From the NCBI RefSeq assembly GCF_000235365.1, contig NC_016450.1:868001-932000 (forward strand): a stretch of DNA of 64,000 nucleotides. Direction: 5' to 3'. Made by a program: the position numbers and the translations under genes. This document shows, piece after piece, positions 48,212 to 57,292 of the stretch (the first letter of the stretch is position 1; each line of letters begins with the position of its first letter). The stretch is from Eremothecium cymbalariae DBVPG#7215. Taxonomy: Eukaryota > Ascomycota > Saccharomycetes > Saccharomycetales > Saccharomycetaceae. Below the pieces are notes generated by a model. That model was not told the origin of the DNA. It saw nothing but the letters and a program-made list of their open reading frames with translations, and ran no database searches.

Positions 48212-50694
48212 TTATCTGAATCTATTTAATTGATTACCACATTCAAGACAGTAGCGTGATTTAGAATCCTGAAACGAATTTTTGTTTGCGGTGGTGACTA
48301 AGTCACCACCGCAAATATCGCACAAGATTTTCGGACTATTTGCTGTCCCTGCTGCTGAGTTTGCAAGATTATCATCGGTGGTACCATTAGTGATCGAGTG
48401 GGGCCGCCTTAGTGAGCTAGTCATGCTTGTGTTAGATTTATTTTCGTGGCGGTAGAGTTTGCTTATGCAGTTGGCCGCTGAATGGGGAGTATTCTTGTTA
48501 GTGTTCACAGTACCGGAACTTGCTGAATGGGATATGCTATCCGCTGGGAGATTACGATCTGCAGAATATGCATTCAGATCTACGTTTTCAAGCATATTGC
48601 AGACCTTCATCCTCACGGTTTTCGATATGTCCTTCCGAAATACTCTTATCACCCCAGATGTGTCTGTTGTGACAATAATTTTCCCAAAAGATTGTTTCAT
48701 CATTGGCAAGTGCTTGTTCAGTTTTCGATTTTTATCAACTTTTTCAGGATGAGGGTCGGTCCAACTTCTTATAGAGTTCCTGCAAGTTTGTTTAGGTGAA
48801 ATTAATATATCAAGATCAGTATCTTCTTGTGAGAATTCTGTCATCAATTCGCATATTATATCATTGGAGAGCGATAAAATCTGTAGCGTTTCTAAGGGGG
48901 CTACTTGGGCTGTTGTGGCAGGATGGTGGTGTGCATGAAACGTAATATAATCCGAGTTCTTGAGATAATTGTCTCTATTTTGGTGTGGAATGAGGTGATT
49001 ATACAATGACTTTTTATTTGCAGTTTCGACACCATGACTGGCTTTCCTGAATAAGTCTTTCAACTTCCTGGAGCTTCCATTGGAGCTTACAGACTCCTTT
49101 TTTTTACATAAAAGCCTGTTAGATTTGGCAGATGAAAGGCTATCTGCAGAATCTGATTTCTTAGTTTTGTCATCGGTGCTTCGCAAAACCCAACCGTAGA
49201 TGCAATGATCTTCACTGGCGCTCAACACTAGCGAAATATCATTATCTAACGCCACGTGGTGAGCACAAATTTGTGATGATTTATTGTCCAATCCTCGTAG
49301 CTTCTCTATCATTTTCATCGTTTCCATATCATATATTCGAATCCTGGAATCATTAGACGTTATTAGTAGCTTGAGATCATATGATTCCCCGGAGTTGAAG
49401 AATTCAAGACCAGTAACTTTGGGCCCCTTTATTTGTTTGTCCCCAGAATCACATGCTTCATTCAACAAGTGGAATGAGTGCTTTAATTCCAATCCCTTGG
49501 TCGATAGAACGTGAATATAACCATTGAAAGTACCAACAAGTGCTAAGTTGCCATCAGGCGAAATATCCAATGCGGTTATTAGATCTTTACAGTCATAAGT
49601 GTGAACTGTCTTATTATCTAAAATAGACCATATCCGTAAATTGTGGTCCAAGCACCCCGAGAGGAAGAAGCGATCATCACCGGGATGAAATTTAACACAT
49701 GTCACAAAATCCGGGTGTTGGAAAGTATCCAACGAGACCTTACGCTCAGAATGCCACAGTTTAACTGTTCGGTCCATAGATGCAGTTAACAAGAATGAGT
49801 TTTTGGACCAATCGCAATCCAAGATATCCTGTGTATGCTCGTTGAAAATACGATAGGGTATTGGATGGAATATGGGCGAATATAGAGATATTTCTTCATT
49901 GCCGTTACCGTGATGACTCTGTGTATTAGTGTTAGCCCCTATGGAACCACTACCACTTAGAGGTTGCTTGACTTTCCTATACTTTGCAAGCTGGTTGTTC
50001 AAAATCGATATTGTCTTGGTCCGTGAACGGTCTATGTTCTGAGAGTGATCAATACACCACCTCTCCATTGGGGAAGAGATAACTTTCCATATATTTAACA
50101 AGTTGCTCTTACCACCAGTCGCCATATATTTACCATCCTTACTGAATTTCAAAACCCAGATGGGCTTATTTTGTTCCTTATTCATGCCAGATGCACCAGA
50201 CACACCGGATTCACTGTGAGAAGAACCACCAACTGAGCTTACACTCTGCATAGGAGACAAAGGAGCCTCCGCAGGAGGCCTCAACTCCTGTGCAAGGAAT
50301 AGCCGCCGAAATTGCTTAACCCCTTCCTTTTCTTATACAACTTAATATACTCCGGTTGCTTCAAATATCGCACAAACTCATTTTCCCCTTTAATTCGGTC
50401 AATTAGACTCAACAATTTCAGCTGCTCACTGAGCCCATCCTCCGATGTGCTCCTCTCCTGCTTCTTCTTCCCCCTAGAATTTACCCCCCTATCATCCTGC
50501 CTATCACCCCTCTGCTTCAACTTGTTATCCGCGACTGCTTTTTCACCGTCACTCTCACCATCGTCAACCTCCTGATAATTGGCATTGACAGCTTCCTCCT
50601 TCTCTGAATGCCTTACACTAGACTCATCACTCTCCCCACTATCCAATTTCGTAACCACTGATGAACCATCTGATATGACTGTTCCACGACGCAT
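48212..50694 (-). CDS. DGR2: WD40-repeat protein Dgr2/YMR102C-like, with a one-base frame break
   Basis: S. cerevisiae has two paralogs, DGR2 (YKL121W, 852 residues; named for 2-deoxyglucose resistance) and YMR102C (834), both of unclear function. This is their single ortholog. The N-terminal piece starts MRRGTVISDGSS at 50694, is Glu/Ser-rich and reads LSLIDRIKGENEFVRYLKQPEYIKLYKK. At 50331-50328 (four A on the coding strand) the frame changes by one base; the next frame reads EGVKQFRRLFLAQELRPP and continues to 48212. One missing A restores a continuous protein of about 827 residues. WD repeats cover about 150-480 (GKYMATGGKSNLLNIWKV, LDCDWSKNSFLLTASMDRTVKLW, FFLSGCLDHNLRIW). The C-terminus is a zinc-ribbon-like CDICGGD...YCLECGN. 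Confidence 0.9.
48285..48315. repeat. Inverted repeat in the DGR2-like gene (15-bp arms, 1-nt centre)
   Basis: TTTGCGGTGGTGACT (48285-48299) is exactly complementary to AGTCACCACCGCAAA (48301-48315), with A48300 between. It encodes GGDLVTTANK in the C-terminal zinc ribbon. Confidence 0.97.
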
Positions 50695-51802
50695 GCTATC
50701 TTCTCTAACCAGCTGATGCCTGCTACCAATACTACTACTGCTGCTTTTTCCTTCTGCAGCCGCGTTGATTATTAATATTTCTGTTTAATTTAACGTCCAG
50801 CTAAAAAAACCACCCGTAAACCGACACTGATATTACTTATAAGAATACCCCGAATATATACATATATGTCCATCCAAGCCCCTATCTGAAGACTTCCCTT
50901 TTACCTTACTTAGCCTCTAAAAAAATTAAATTAAAACACTAGTTTGCCTCTTACTCGATGATTGTTCTACCTAATTTCTTGCTGCGCCGATACTTTTCTT
51001 GTTCTAGATCTTATCTACCAGATTAAGCCTTTATATCACTTGTGTAGTCGTTGCACAAGCTTAATATAAGTACTTTAATAATAATTGTATATAGTCTTAT
51101 TAGAAACTTTGATCTTTCCCCTGCCTGACCTCCGCTAACCAACAGCTTACCAACCACAAAAGAAATTGAAAATCCTCCTTCTAATTGTCAAAAACCCTAT
51201 TTGATTATCAAATAACCTTGTAGATGTTTTTATAATTCCGGTAGCGAGGTACTTCTTGAGTTGTGCCGCCCGTTTAGATTAATAATGCGAGTAAAATGAT
51301 TTCAGTTCCAATTTTAACTGTTCCGCTCCGCTGTCGCTTGGGTGTTACCCGGCTTTGGCGATGTTTGGGACTCGGCGGCGGCGGCAAGCAAGCATGGAGT
51401 TGCAAGCAGTGCTGTGCGATGGTCGGCCGGCTGACCATTTCAGGACTTTGGAGTGCAACTGCAGTCTTAGTCGGGTGGGCCGGGCGAGGTGTCGGGCTGG
51501 CTGTGTGTCGGGAGGGCGGCAATTCTGTCGACCGAGGTATTAAGTTGGGACGCGGTACATTGGCTAACGGCAAGGTAAGAGTGTGGAAGGTGTTAGGTTG
51601 CGTGGGAAGGCAGTCATGTAAGGGTTGTGTTTTGAGGTGTGTTTAGTGAGGAGCAGACTCAAGCGTGTGGGTTCAAATTTGAGTGATTTATGAGAAATCT
51701 ATGTAGGAAAAAGTGATGTTACGATGCGAATACTGGGGAGCATAAGCAGTCAAGATAATCTATCTACATATATATATATACAAGAGGAGTTAGAGGCTGA
51801 GG
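50695..51802. other. Divergent promoter region between the DGR2-like gene and SRP21
   Basis: 1.1 kb. The part near the DGR2-like gene is AT-rich; 51300-51640 is a GC-rich island with G-rich repeats and a quasi-palindrome (51422-51437). It holds no recognisable RNA gene. A plus-strand ORF of 116 codons (51296-51646) has no family resemblance and is overlapped by minus-strand ORFs, so I leave it out. Confidence 0.65.
51345..51351 (+). promoter_or_regulatory. Reb1-type site TTACCCG
   Basis: TTACCCG (followed by G) matches the Reb1 binding site. It lies in the promoter region shared by the DGR2-like gene and SRP21. Confidence 0.45.
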
Positions 51803-52240
51803 ATGTCGGGTAGCAAATCGTTGGATCTGTATATTGGTAACTCTCTGGAGGTGGTTTCAGCGAATCCCTCGCAAACGGTGATAAGTTTTACATATAGGAA
51901 CAGTAGTGACAATGGCTCACAGGTGAAGTTCAAGACGCGTAACAACCATTTGGGGTTGAATTATAAGTTTAAGACGAAGAAATCCAAAGATGTTTCGAGA
52001 GTGTTTAGTGCGTTGGGTCCACGTGGGGTTAGTGTAGAGACTGGTAAGGTGGAGAAGAAGAAGACCGGGTTGAAGAGTAAAGATATGGCTGGGATAGCAA
52101 GCTTGATGGTCAATACGGAAGTGAAGGAATATGTTCCAGAGCAGCCGAAAGTTGAGAACAGTGGAGGGACATCCTCTGGTGCAGGATCGGCTGCGGGTGG
52201 GCGCAAGAAGAAGGGCAAGAAGAAGGGCAAGAAGCGTTGA
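51803..52240 (+). CDS. SRP21: Signal recognition particle subunit Srp21
   Basis: Yeast SRP subunit, equivalent to the Alu-domain protein SRP9, that binds SRP RNA and helps target secretory proteins to the ER. The 145-residue protein (167 in S. cerevisiae) starts MSGSKSLDLYIGNSLEVVSA. The SRP9-like domain is about residues 5-75 (PSQTVISFTYRN, QVKFKTRNNHLGLNYKFKTKK). A linker and a highly basic C-terminus (GRKKKGKKKGKKR) follow, fitting RNA binding. It lies next to the DGR2-like gene as YKL122C does next to YKL121W. The shorter length comes from the linker. Confidence 0.93.
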   Translation: MSGSKSLDLYIGNSLEVVSANPSQTVISFTYRNSSDNGSQVKFKTRNNHLGLNYKFKTKKSKDVSRVFSALGPRGVSVETGKVEKKKTGLKSKDMAGIASLMVNTEVKEYVPEQPKVENSGGTSSGAGSAAGGRKKKGKKKGKKR

Positions 52241-52491
52241 AGAAGGAGGTAGGTTCTATTTGTGATGTACGCAATATTCAAAGTATGTAATTAGATGAAC
52301 TAACGAACGGGCTTGGGCACACGTTTTACGAGAAGTGATATTATTATATTATTATATTGCCCGGAGGGTCGGGGGAGAGTTTTAAATATATCTTATATTA
52401 TATATGTATGAAGGTACTAACAGAACTGAAGCTCATTTAATTATTTACTCAGAAAGTCGTTGCGATATATATAGGAACAGCGTTTTTGGTT

Positions 52492-54189
52492 CTATTTTTG
52501 GTTCTTCATTTTCCTTCTTTTCTTCCGAACTGCGGATTTGGAGCCCTTCGATCCCCGGGATAACAAAGGTGCAGCAGCAGCGGCTTCATTCTCGGTAATA
52601 TCACCAGGTAGGTTGCGCCCATTGTTCATTTCTTCACCAAGTGTTTTAAAGTGGGTGGTAGTGGTGGATGTGTTTCTTTCGTAGCTGAGCATGCCGGGGA
52701 AACTCTCCGAGGAACCTTGAAGATTGTTGCTGATGGTTGAAACCGATGTTGAGGGTCTATGACCCAAGTTAACCTTTATGTTACCAAAAAAACCTAGCTC
52801 ATCTTCTGGATAGGTTGGGGGTAAGTCGTCACCCTTTTGAAGTATCAAATCTGTCTTTGTTTCATCCCCATTGTATGCAGGGGGGATACCAATGTCACCA
52901 AAAAGGCTACCGAAAGAATATTTTTTAACATTTGCCTCCACAAATACATAGCCCAAGTTACCCAAGTTGACGTGCAACTCTATTTCATCGGAATCAACAC
53001 ATGCTTCCTGTGGATCATGGACGAGAAGTAGTTGCTCGTTAATAACATCAGATATCTCTTTCTTTTGACCAAGTTCAACGTCTGCAAGTTCATTGCGCAA
53101 CTCGACGTTGTCTATATCATCCAAAAGCCCATTTTTGGTATAGGTCCTGGTATATGCAGCGTTCATGGCACCTATACCTATAAACAAATCGATCCCGACA
53201 TTGTGAGTCAAGTCCATAAGCTTCTTTCCGTTGTGTGTAATAAATATCGTCCCTGACCTATACCGATAGCCTACCCCAACCACATCGCCTTCCTGTAAAC
53301 TAGGCAACAAAGTGCTTGCATAGAATGCGTTATTAATCCTTAGTTTCCCTGTAGACTCATATGCAATTGAATAGGGACACATGCCCGGCATAGAGAAATA
53401 TGGATAAGGGCAAGTGACTAATCCAATGCTGAATATAGAATTTGACATAAATGTATTCTTGAACTTGTAAACCTTCACCTCAAAATACACCGCATCCCGC
53501 TTATTAAATGGCAATGGGTAGTTCATGATTGTCGAGGAAGACTTGTTATACTTTGTAAACGTAATATTCAACTTGTCTTGAATAAGAAAGCTAGGAAGAA
53601 AGTTCCCTGAAACATCAACATTATCATTAATCGATGGTAGCAAGTAATACGCCTGTATACCTCTATCCTTGATGCATTGCCTATCAGATGCATTGACGTA
53701 CGTCCCAAATGGCTTCACCATCGGCGGATTCATCATTCGAAACTCCTTAGCACGCTGGTAAAGCTCAATCTCAAATCGTGACATCTTCGTAAGCTGCTGC
53801 CGCTCCACTTCGGTCAGATCATCACTACTCCCTGACCCCTGCATAAGCAGAGAGCTGTCCAGCAGCACCCCAGCAGATTTCTTAAAAAAATTCCGTGGCA
53901 ACAAACCTGATTCCTCGTTATACTCCTCTTCATCTTCATTGCCCTGACAAAACGTCAGATACGCCGCCATAACAACCATAACAACTATCAATACCCCAAA
54001 CGCAACGCCCAGAGACATAAGAAATGCCAAACTAACAGTATCTGGCCCAGTTCCTACCTCATCTTGCTCACCATCACTCACTGATATACTCTCCGCCCCA
54101 ATAACATCAAACTGATTAACAGATTCAACAAACTTCCACTCACCTCGCTCATCCTGATCCGATTGCTGTTCACTATTGAACAGGAACAT
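52492..54189 (-). CDS. SSH4: Rsp5 adaptor Ssh4 (SPRY-domain, endosome/vacuole)
   Basis: Membrane adaptor that recruits the ubiquitin ligase Rsp5 to vacuolar and endosomal transporters for sorting into the multivesicular-body route. The 565-residue protein (579 in S. cerevisiae) starts MFLFNSEQQSDQ and has one transmembrane segment (about 52-80), followed by a juxtamembrane acidic stretch. The SPRY domain is about 210-350 (YFEVKVYKF, FSIGLVTCPYPYFSMPG, GDVVGVGYRYRSGTIFITHNGK). Two PY-type motifs, PPAY and PPTY, lie in the C-terminal half and fit Rsp5 binding. The very C-terminus is Ala/Lys-rich. EAR1 is a functional relative, but position next to SRP21 and RRN3 matches YKL124W. Confidence 0.94.
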   Translation of the reverse strand: MFLFNSEQQSDQDERGEWKFVESVNQFDVIGAESISVSDGEQDEVGTGPDTVSLAFLMSLGVAFGVLIVVMVVMAAYLTFCQGNEDEEEYNEESGLLPRNFFKKSAGVLLDSSLLMQGSGSSDDLTEVERQQLTKMSRFEIELYQRAKEFRMMNPPMVKPFGTYVNASDRQCIKDRGIQAYYLLPSINDNVDVSGNFLPSFLIQDKLNITFTKYNKSSSTIMNYPLPFNKRDAVYFEVKVYKFKNTFMSNSIFSIGLVTCPYPYFSMPGMCPYSIAYESTGKLRINNAFYASTLLPSLQEGDVVGVGYRYRSGTIFITHNGKKLMDLTHNVGIDLFIGIGAMNAAYTRTYTKNGLLDDIDNVELRNELADVELGQKKEISDVINEQLLLVHDPQEACVDSDEIELHVNLGNLGYVFVEANVKKYSFGSLFGDIGIPPAYNGDETKTDLILQKGDDLPPTYPEDELGFFGNIKVNLGHRPSTSVSTISNNLQGSSESFPGMLSYERNTSTTTTHFKTLGEEMNNGRNLPGDITENEAAAAAPLLSRGSKGSKSAVRKKRRKMKNQK

Positions 54190-54833
54190 CCTTCAAGCCA
54201 CTTATTTTCCTATCGTAGACCCTATTATATATTATAACCTTATTCAAAATACCACTAAATTATTATTGATAACCGGGTACCCTCTTCTTATGACAGAAGA
54301 TCATCTCACTAATCCGAATAACCCCAGGCTTATAATATATACCTTTGTCTTTTTGGGAAATTAGGGCCTTATCCCATTCCAAACGTAGTTTGAGGAAACG
54401 ACTACTAAAACTTCTCAAAAGATATGTTCGAGGAAATCGTGAGAGATGATATGGAATTTTGACGGGCCCTCCAAAAGTCGTAAAGTATACTACCAAGAGT
54501 GTTGGGCTTGGTGAGAGTGGCAAGGGTTGTTGGACGGGCGAGTTGTTGCATAAGACGAGGTTGTAGGGCTGTTTTGGTTGTTTGGTTGTGTGTGCGTGGG
54601 TTAATGGGAGCCCGCCCGAGCGGATAGGTAACCGGGCTACTGCCAACAGGTGACTGTATAGGTATGTGAAATGAACACGAAGATGGGTGAGAATGATGAT
54701 GGGAGACGAAGATGAGGGGGGAGTTTTGATGTTAAAAATATATCTATAAAGTTGTTATGCAAGGCGTCTGTGTGTTCAGGGAAAGCGGAATGGTGTAAAC
54801 GGTTTGGGCGTTCTCGGAGGCGACAGCGAAGAA
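54190..54833. other. Intergenic region between SSH4 and RRN3
   Basis: About 640 bp, holding the SSH4 promoter and RRN3 3' flank. G-rich on the plus strand near 54490-54730. No recognised element. Confidence 0.6.
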
Positions 54834-56780
54834 TCAGGACTGCAGTTCATCGAGATCTTCACTTTCATCACTTTCGTAGTCTCCACTGATCTCGCTCCAT
54901 TCTACGTAATATTCTTTCATCATTCTTTTGTACTGCTTGAGGAAGAGTGGATCGTAGGGGAAGTATGACTGGAGATCGATGAATTGTTGTCTGGCGGCAA
55001 GAGACCAGGAGGAGGAGGAACAAGAGGAAGAGGAGGAGAAGGCGGAGGAGGGGGAGGAAGAGCTACCTTCTACGGAAGTAAATCCATCGCTGGATTTGCC
55101 GATAATTCCGCGCAGGCGTTCGTTGTTATTATTTTCAATGATACTAAAGCAGTACACGACATCTTCATGTTGGGCAATGCGTGCAAACATGAGCATAACG
55201 TTTTCGTTGCAGAACTTTAGGGGATTGAATTTAGAAATGACCATCCTCTGGAAGAATTTATCGATGGAACATTCCCAAGAATTGCCGTCACGAAATATAG
55301 AGTGCCTAAAACAAAATATGTAGCATAGTGATTGGAACGCTGCATAAAAATGTTTGAATCGATCCATCCCGCCCGGTTGCTCTACTTCCTCCTCTCTTTC
55401 AAGCACATAACGGTGCAGCCAGGAGATAAGGTAGCTGGCAACGAAGACAATTTGGGTGTGTGTGAGCTTTTTTGCACGCGCTATGAAGGATCCAATGTAC
55501 TGGAGCGACTTGATCTTCTTTTCGATGGTCTCATTGGGTGAAAAGGCAATGTCTATCAATGTTACCAGGAAAGCATCCATCAGTTCTGTCTGTTGTTGCG
55601 ACACATGGAACATGAGATATTGAACAGATCTAGTATAGTACGTGGGGAGAATGTGCGATTTGAAGAGTGAGATGAGTGTATTAAAAGTGCTGATGTAATC
55701 TCCGTTTTCCAAGCTCTCTGGTGTCAAAGCGTTAGATAGCCTAGTCGTTATTAGTGTGAGAATTGTATCAAGTTTGCCAGATAGATCCTTGATATTTCTT
55801 GTGACATTGACATTGTATTCTTCATCACCGTCAATATTTTCGTTTTCTGAATCATCATCATCTTCTTCTTCATCTTCATCGCCATCGCCATCTTCATCGC
55901 CAACTTCATTATTAGCCTCACTATTGGAGTTCAAATCGCTTTCATCGTAGTTATCCTCATCATCCTCAAGCTCGTTGTCTATATCGTCTTCAATATCATC
56001 GTCTAGTTCATCCAGTTCATTTTGTAGCTCAACGTCAACTGAAATGATCTTTTCAATAACCATGGACCATGCATGAAACCGAAATTCAGGACAATACTCT
56101 GTTAACGTAAGCACATTACTGATAAAGTTCACTAGATTCTTCTTTGAATCGTTCTTGTTTGGGAAATACTTCGCAACATAAGAGTCAATAAAATTAGTGG
56201 ACGAAGGAATGGCCTTTATGAAATATCTCAACATCTCATGATGCTTGATAGTCTTCTGCACTGGGAGCTTAAAGTTAGAAATCAGTATCATGGACACATC
56301 TTGCCACCATTTGGGCATGCTGGAACATAATATCTGTAGAAAGAATACATAGCTACTTAGAGTAAATGGGGGTAGACTCCACCACTTCTCAAAGTTAATT
56401 ATTGCCCGAATAATAGGTACCCCCCTCTTCGTATCAAGCTTATTGATATTATTACTCAAAACTTCCAACAATATCGTCATATTCTCTGCAGATATACTAT
56501 CAGGACTGCATGTTGGTACTGACAGTTGACTGGCTAGTGTATTCAACTTTGTAGCATCTTTCAACGTTTCCAAATCATCCAATGCTTCCATAACGTAGCT
56601 CTTATACAACTGAGATGAGAACTTTTCAGTCGTGATAGGCACAAGTTCTTTTCGATTATAACCATTAACCAAATCGTCTGCAAATTCCACTTTCCTCTTC
56701 TTATTACCATTATCGCCCTTAGTGCTTAATTCGAGATCTTGAGCAGACGCTCTCTTCTGAATATTCTCTACAGCTATCAT
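54834..56780 (-). CDS. RRN3: RNA polymerase I initiation factor Rrn3
   Basis: Binds RNA polymerase I and bridges it to core factor at the rDNA promoter, so it sets rRNA synthesis. The 648-residue protein (627 in S. cerevisiae) starts at the ATG MIAVENIQKRASAQDL; a GTG two codons upstream is ignored. A basic nuclear-localisation-like stretch (NKKRKVEF) lies near residue 30. The body is HEAT-like helices, interrupted by a highly acidic segment at about 240-325 (EDEEEDDDDSENEN) that is longer than usual and encoded by GAT/GAA repeats. Conserved stretches include RHSIFRDG and FPYDPLFLKQY. A Ser-rich run (SSSSPSSAFSSSSSCSSSS) lies near the C-terminus. Order RRN3-YPK1-PGM matches YKL125W-YKL127W. 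Confidence 0.95.
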   Translation of the reverse strand: MIAVENIQKRASAQDLELSTKGDNGNKKRKVEFADDLVNGYNRKELVPITTEKFSSQLYKSYVMEALDDLETLKDATKLNTLASQLSVPTCSPDSISAENMTILLEVLSNNINKLDTKRGVPIIRAIINFEKWWSLPPFTLSSYVFFLQILCSSMPKWWQDVSMILISNFKLPVQKTIKHHEMLRYFIKAIPSSTNFIDSYVAKYFPNKNDSKKNLVNFISNVLTLTEYCPEFRFHAWSMVIEKIISVDVELQNELDELDDDIEDDIDNELEDDEDNYDESDLNSNSEANNEVGDEDGDGDEDEEEDDDDSENENIDGDEEYNVNVTRNIKDLSGKLDTILTLITTRLSNALTPESLENGDYISTFNTLISLFKSHILPTYYTRSVQYLMFHVSQQQTELMDAFLVTLIDIAFSPNETIEKKIKSLQYIGSFIARAKKLTHTQIVFVASYLISWLHRYVLEREEEVEQPGGMDRFKHFYAAFQSLCYIFCFRHSIFRDGNSWECSIDKFFQRMVISKFNPLKFCNENVMLMFARIAQHEDVVYCFSIIENNNNERLRGIIGKSSDGFTSVEGSSSSPSSAFSSSSSCSSSSWSLAARQQFIDLQSYFPYDPLFLKQYKRMMKEYYVEWSEISGDYESDESEDLDELQS

Positions 56781-57292
56781 GTTCACCTTTACTTTAGCTT
56801 GCTAGTAAGTCTGCCTCAAACTTATCCAATTTTAAGACCTGCTTCGATGCAACTATAAGCTCTGAACTGCTTCCGCTTTGTTACAAGATGCTTGATCCTC
56901 ATCGCATACGTTTGTTCCCCGAAGGGGTCTTTCTATTAATCCTTGACTTTAAAATTTTTCAACAAAAGAAAAGACACACCAGTACTCCACCAACTTTCCA
57001 TCAAGTGTTATCATCAATGAATGCATCGATCTAAAGACGCTGCTGACGTTAGCTAGTAGTTCCAGTATTTATCAGTATACTTCAAGCACATAAGAGCATG
57101 CGTTACATTTTAAAAATTACATAGTTTTCTTTTACGTAGGTGTTTGATATGAACTCCGCGACTTGTTACCGCAGGCATGGAATATATGACGACTGGGTCT
57201 CATTAATCCAAGTAAGACACATCCAATAGTTGGTCGTAATCGCCGTTGTTGTTTTTATTCCTCTTTTTTATTTGATCCCTCTTTTATACTTT
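56781..57292. other. Intergenic region between RRN3 and YPK1
   Basis: About 510 bp with PAC and RRPE motifs for RRN3 (separate entry). Otherwise nothing specific. Confidence 0.6.
56898..56961 (-). promoter_or_regulatory. PAC and RRPE motifs upstream of RRN3
   Basis: On the minus strand GCGATGAG (56905-56898) matches the PAC core and TGAAAAATTTTA (56961-56950) is a perfect RRPE. They lie 120-180 bp before the RRN3 start. This pair is the known signature of ribosome and rRNA biogenesis genes (Stb3 and Dot6/Tod6 control). Confidence 0.65.

Noticed and set aside
48212..50284. DGR2-like gene starting at MRPPAEAP
   Set aside because: That first codon is TTG; the frame is open further up and joins the N-terminal piece, so this is an internal position.
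51296..51646. 116-codon plus-strand ORF in the DGR2-SRP21 promoter
   Set aside because: It is Cys/Gly/Trp-rich in the way GC-rich noncoding sequence reads, has no family resemblance, and overlaps minus-strand ORFs of similar quality.
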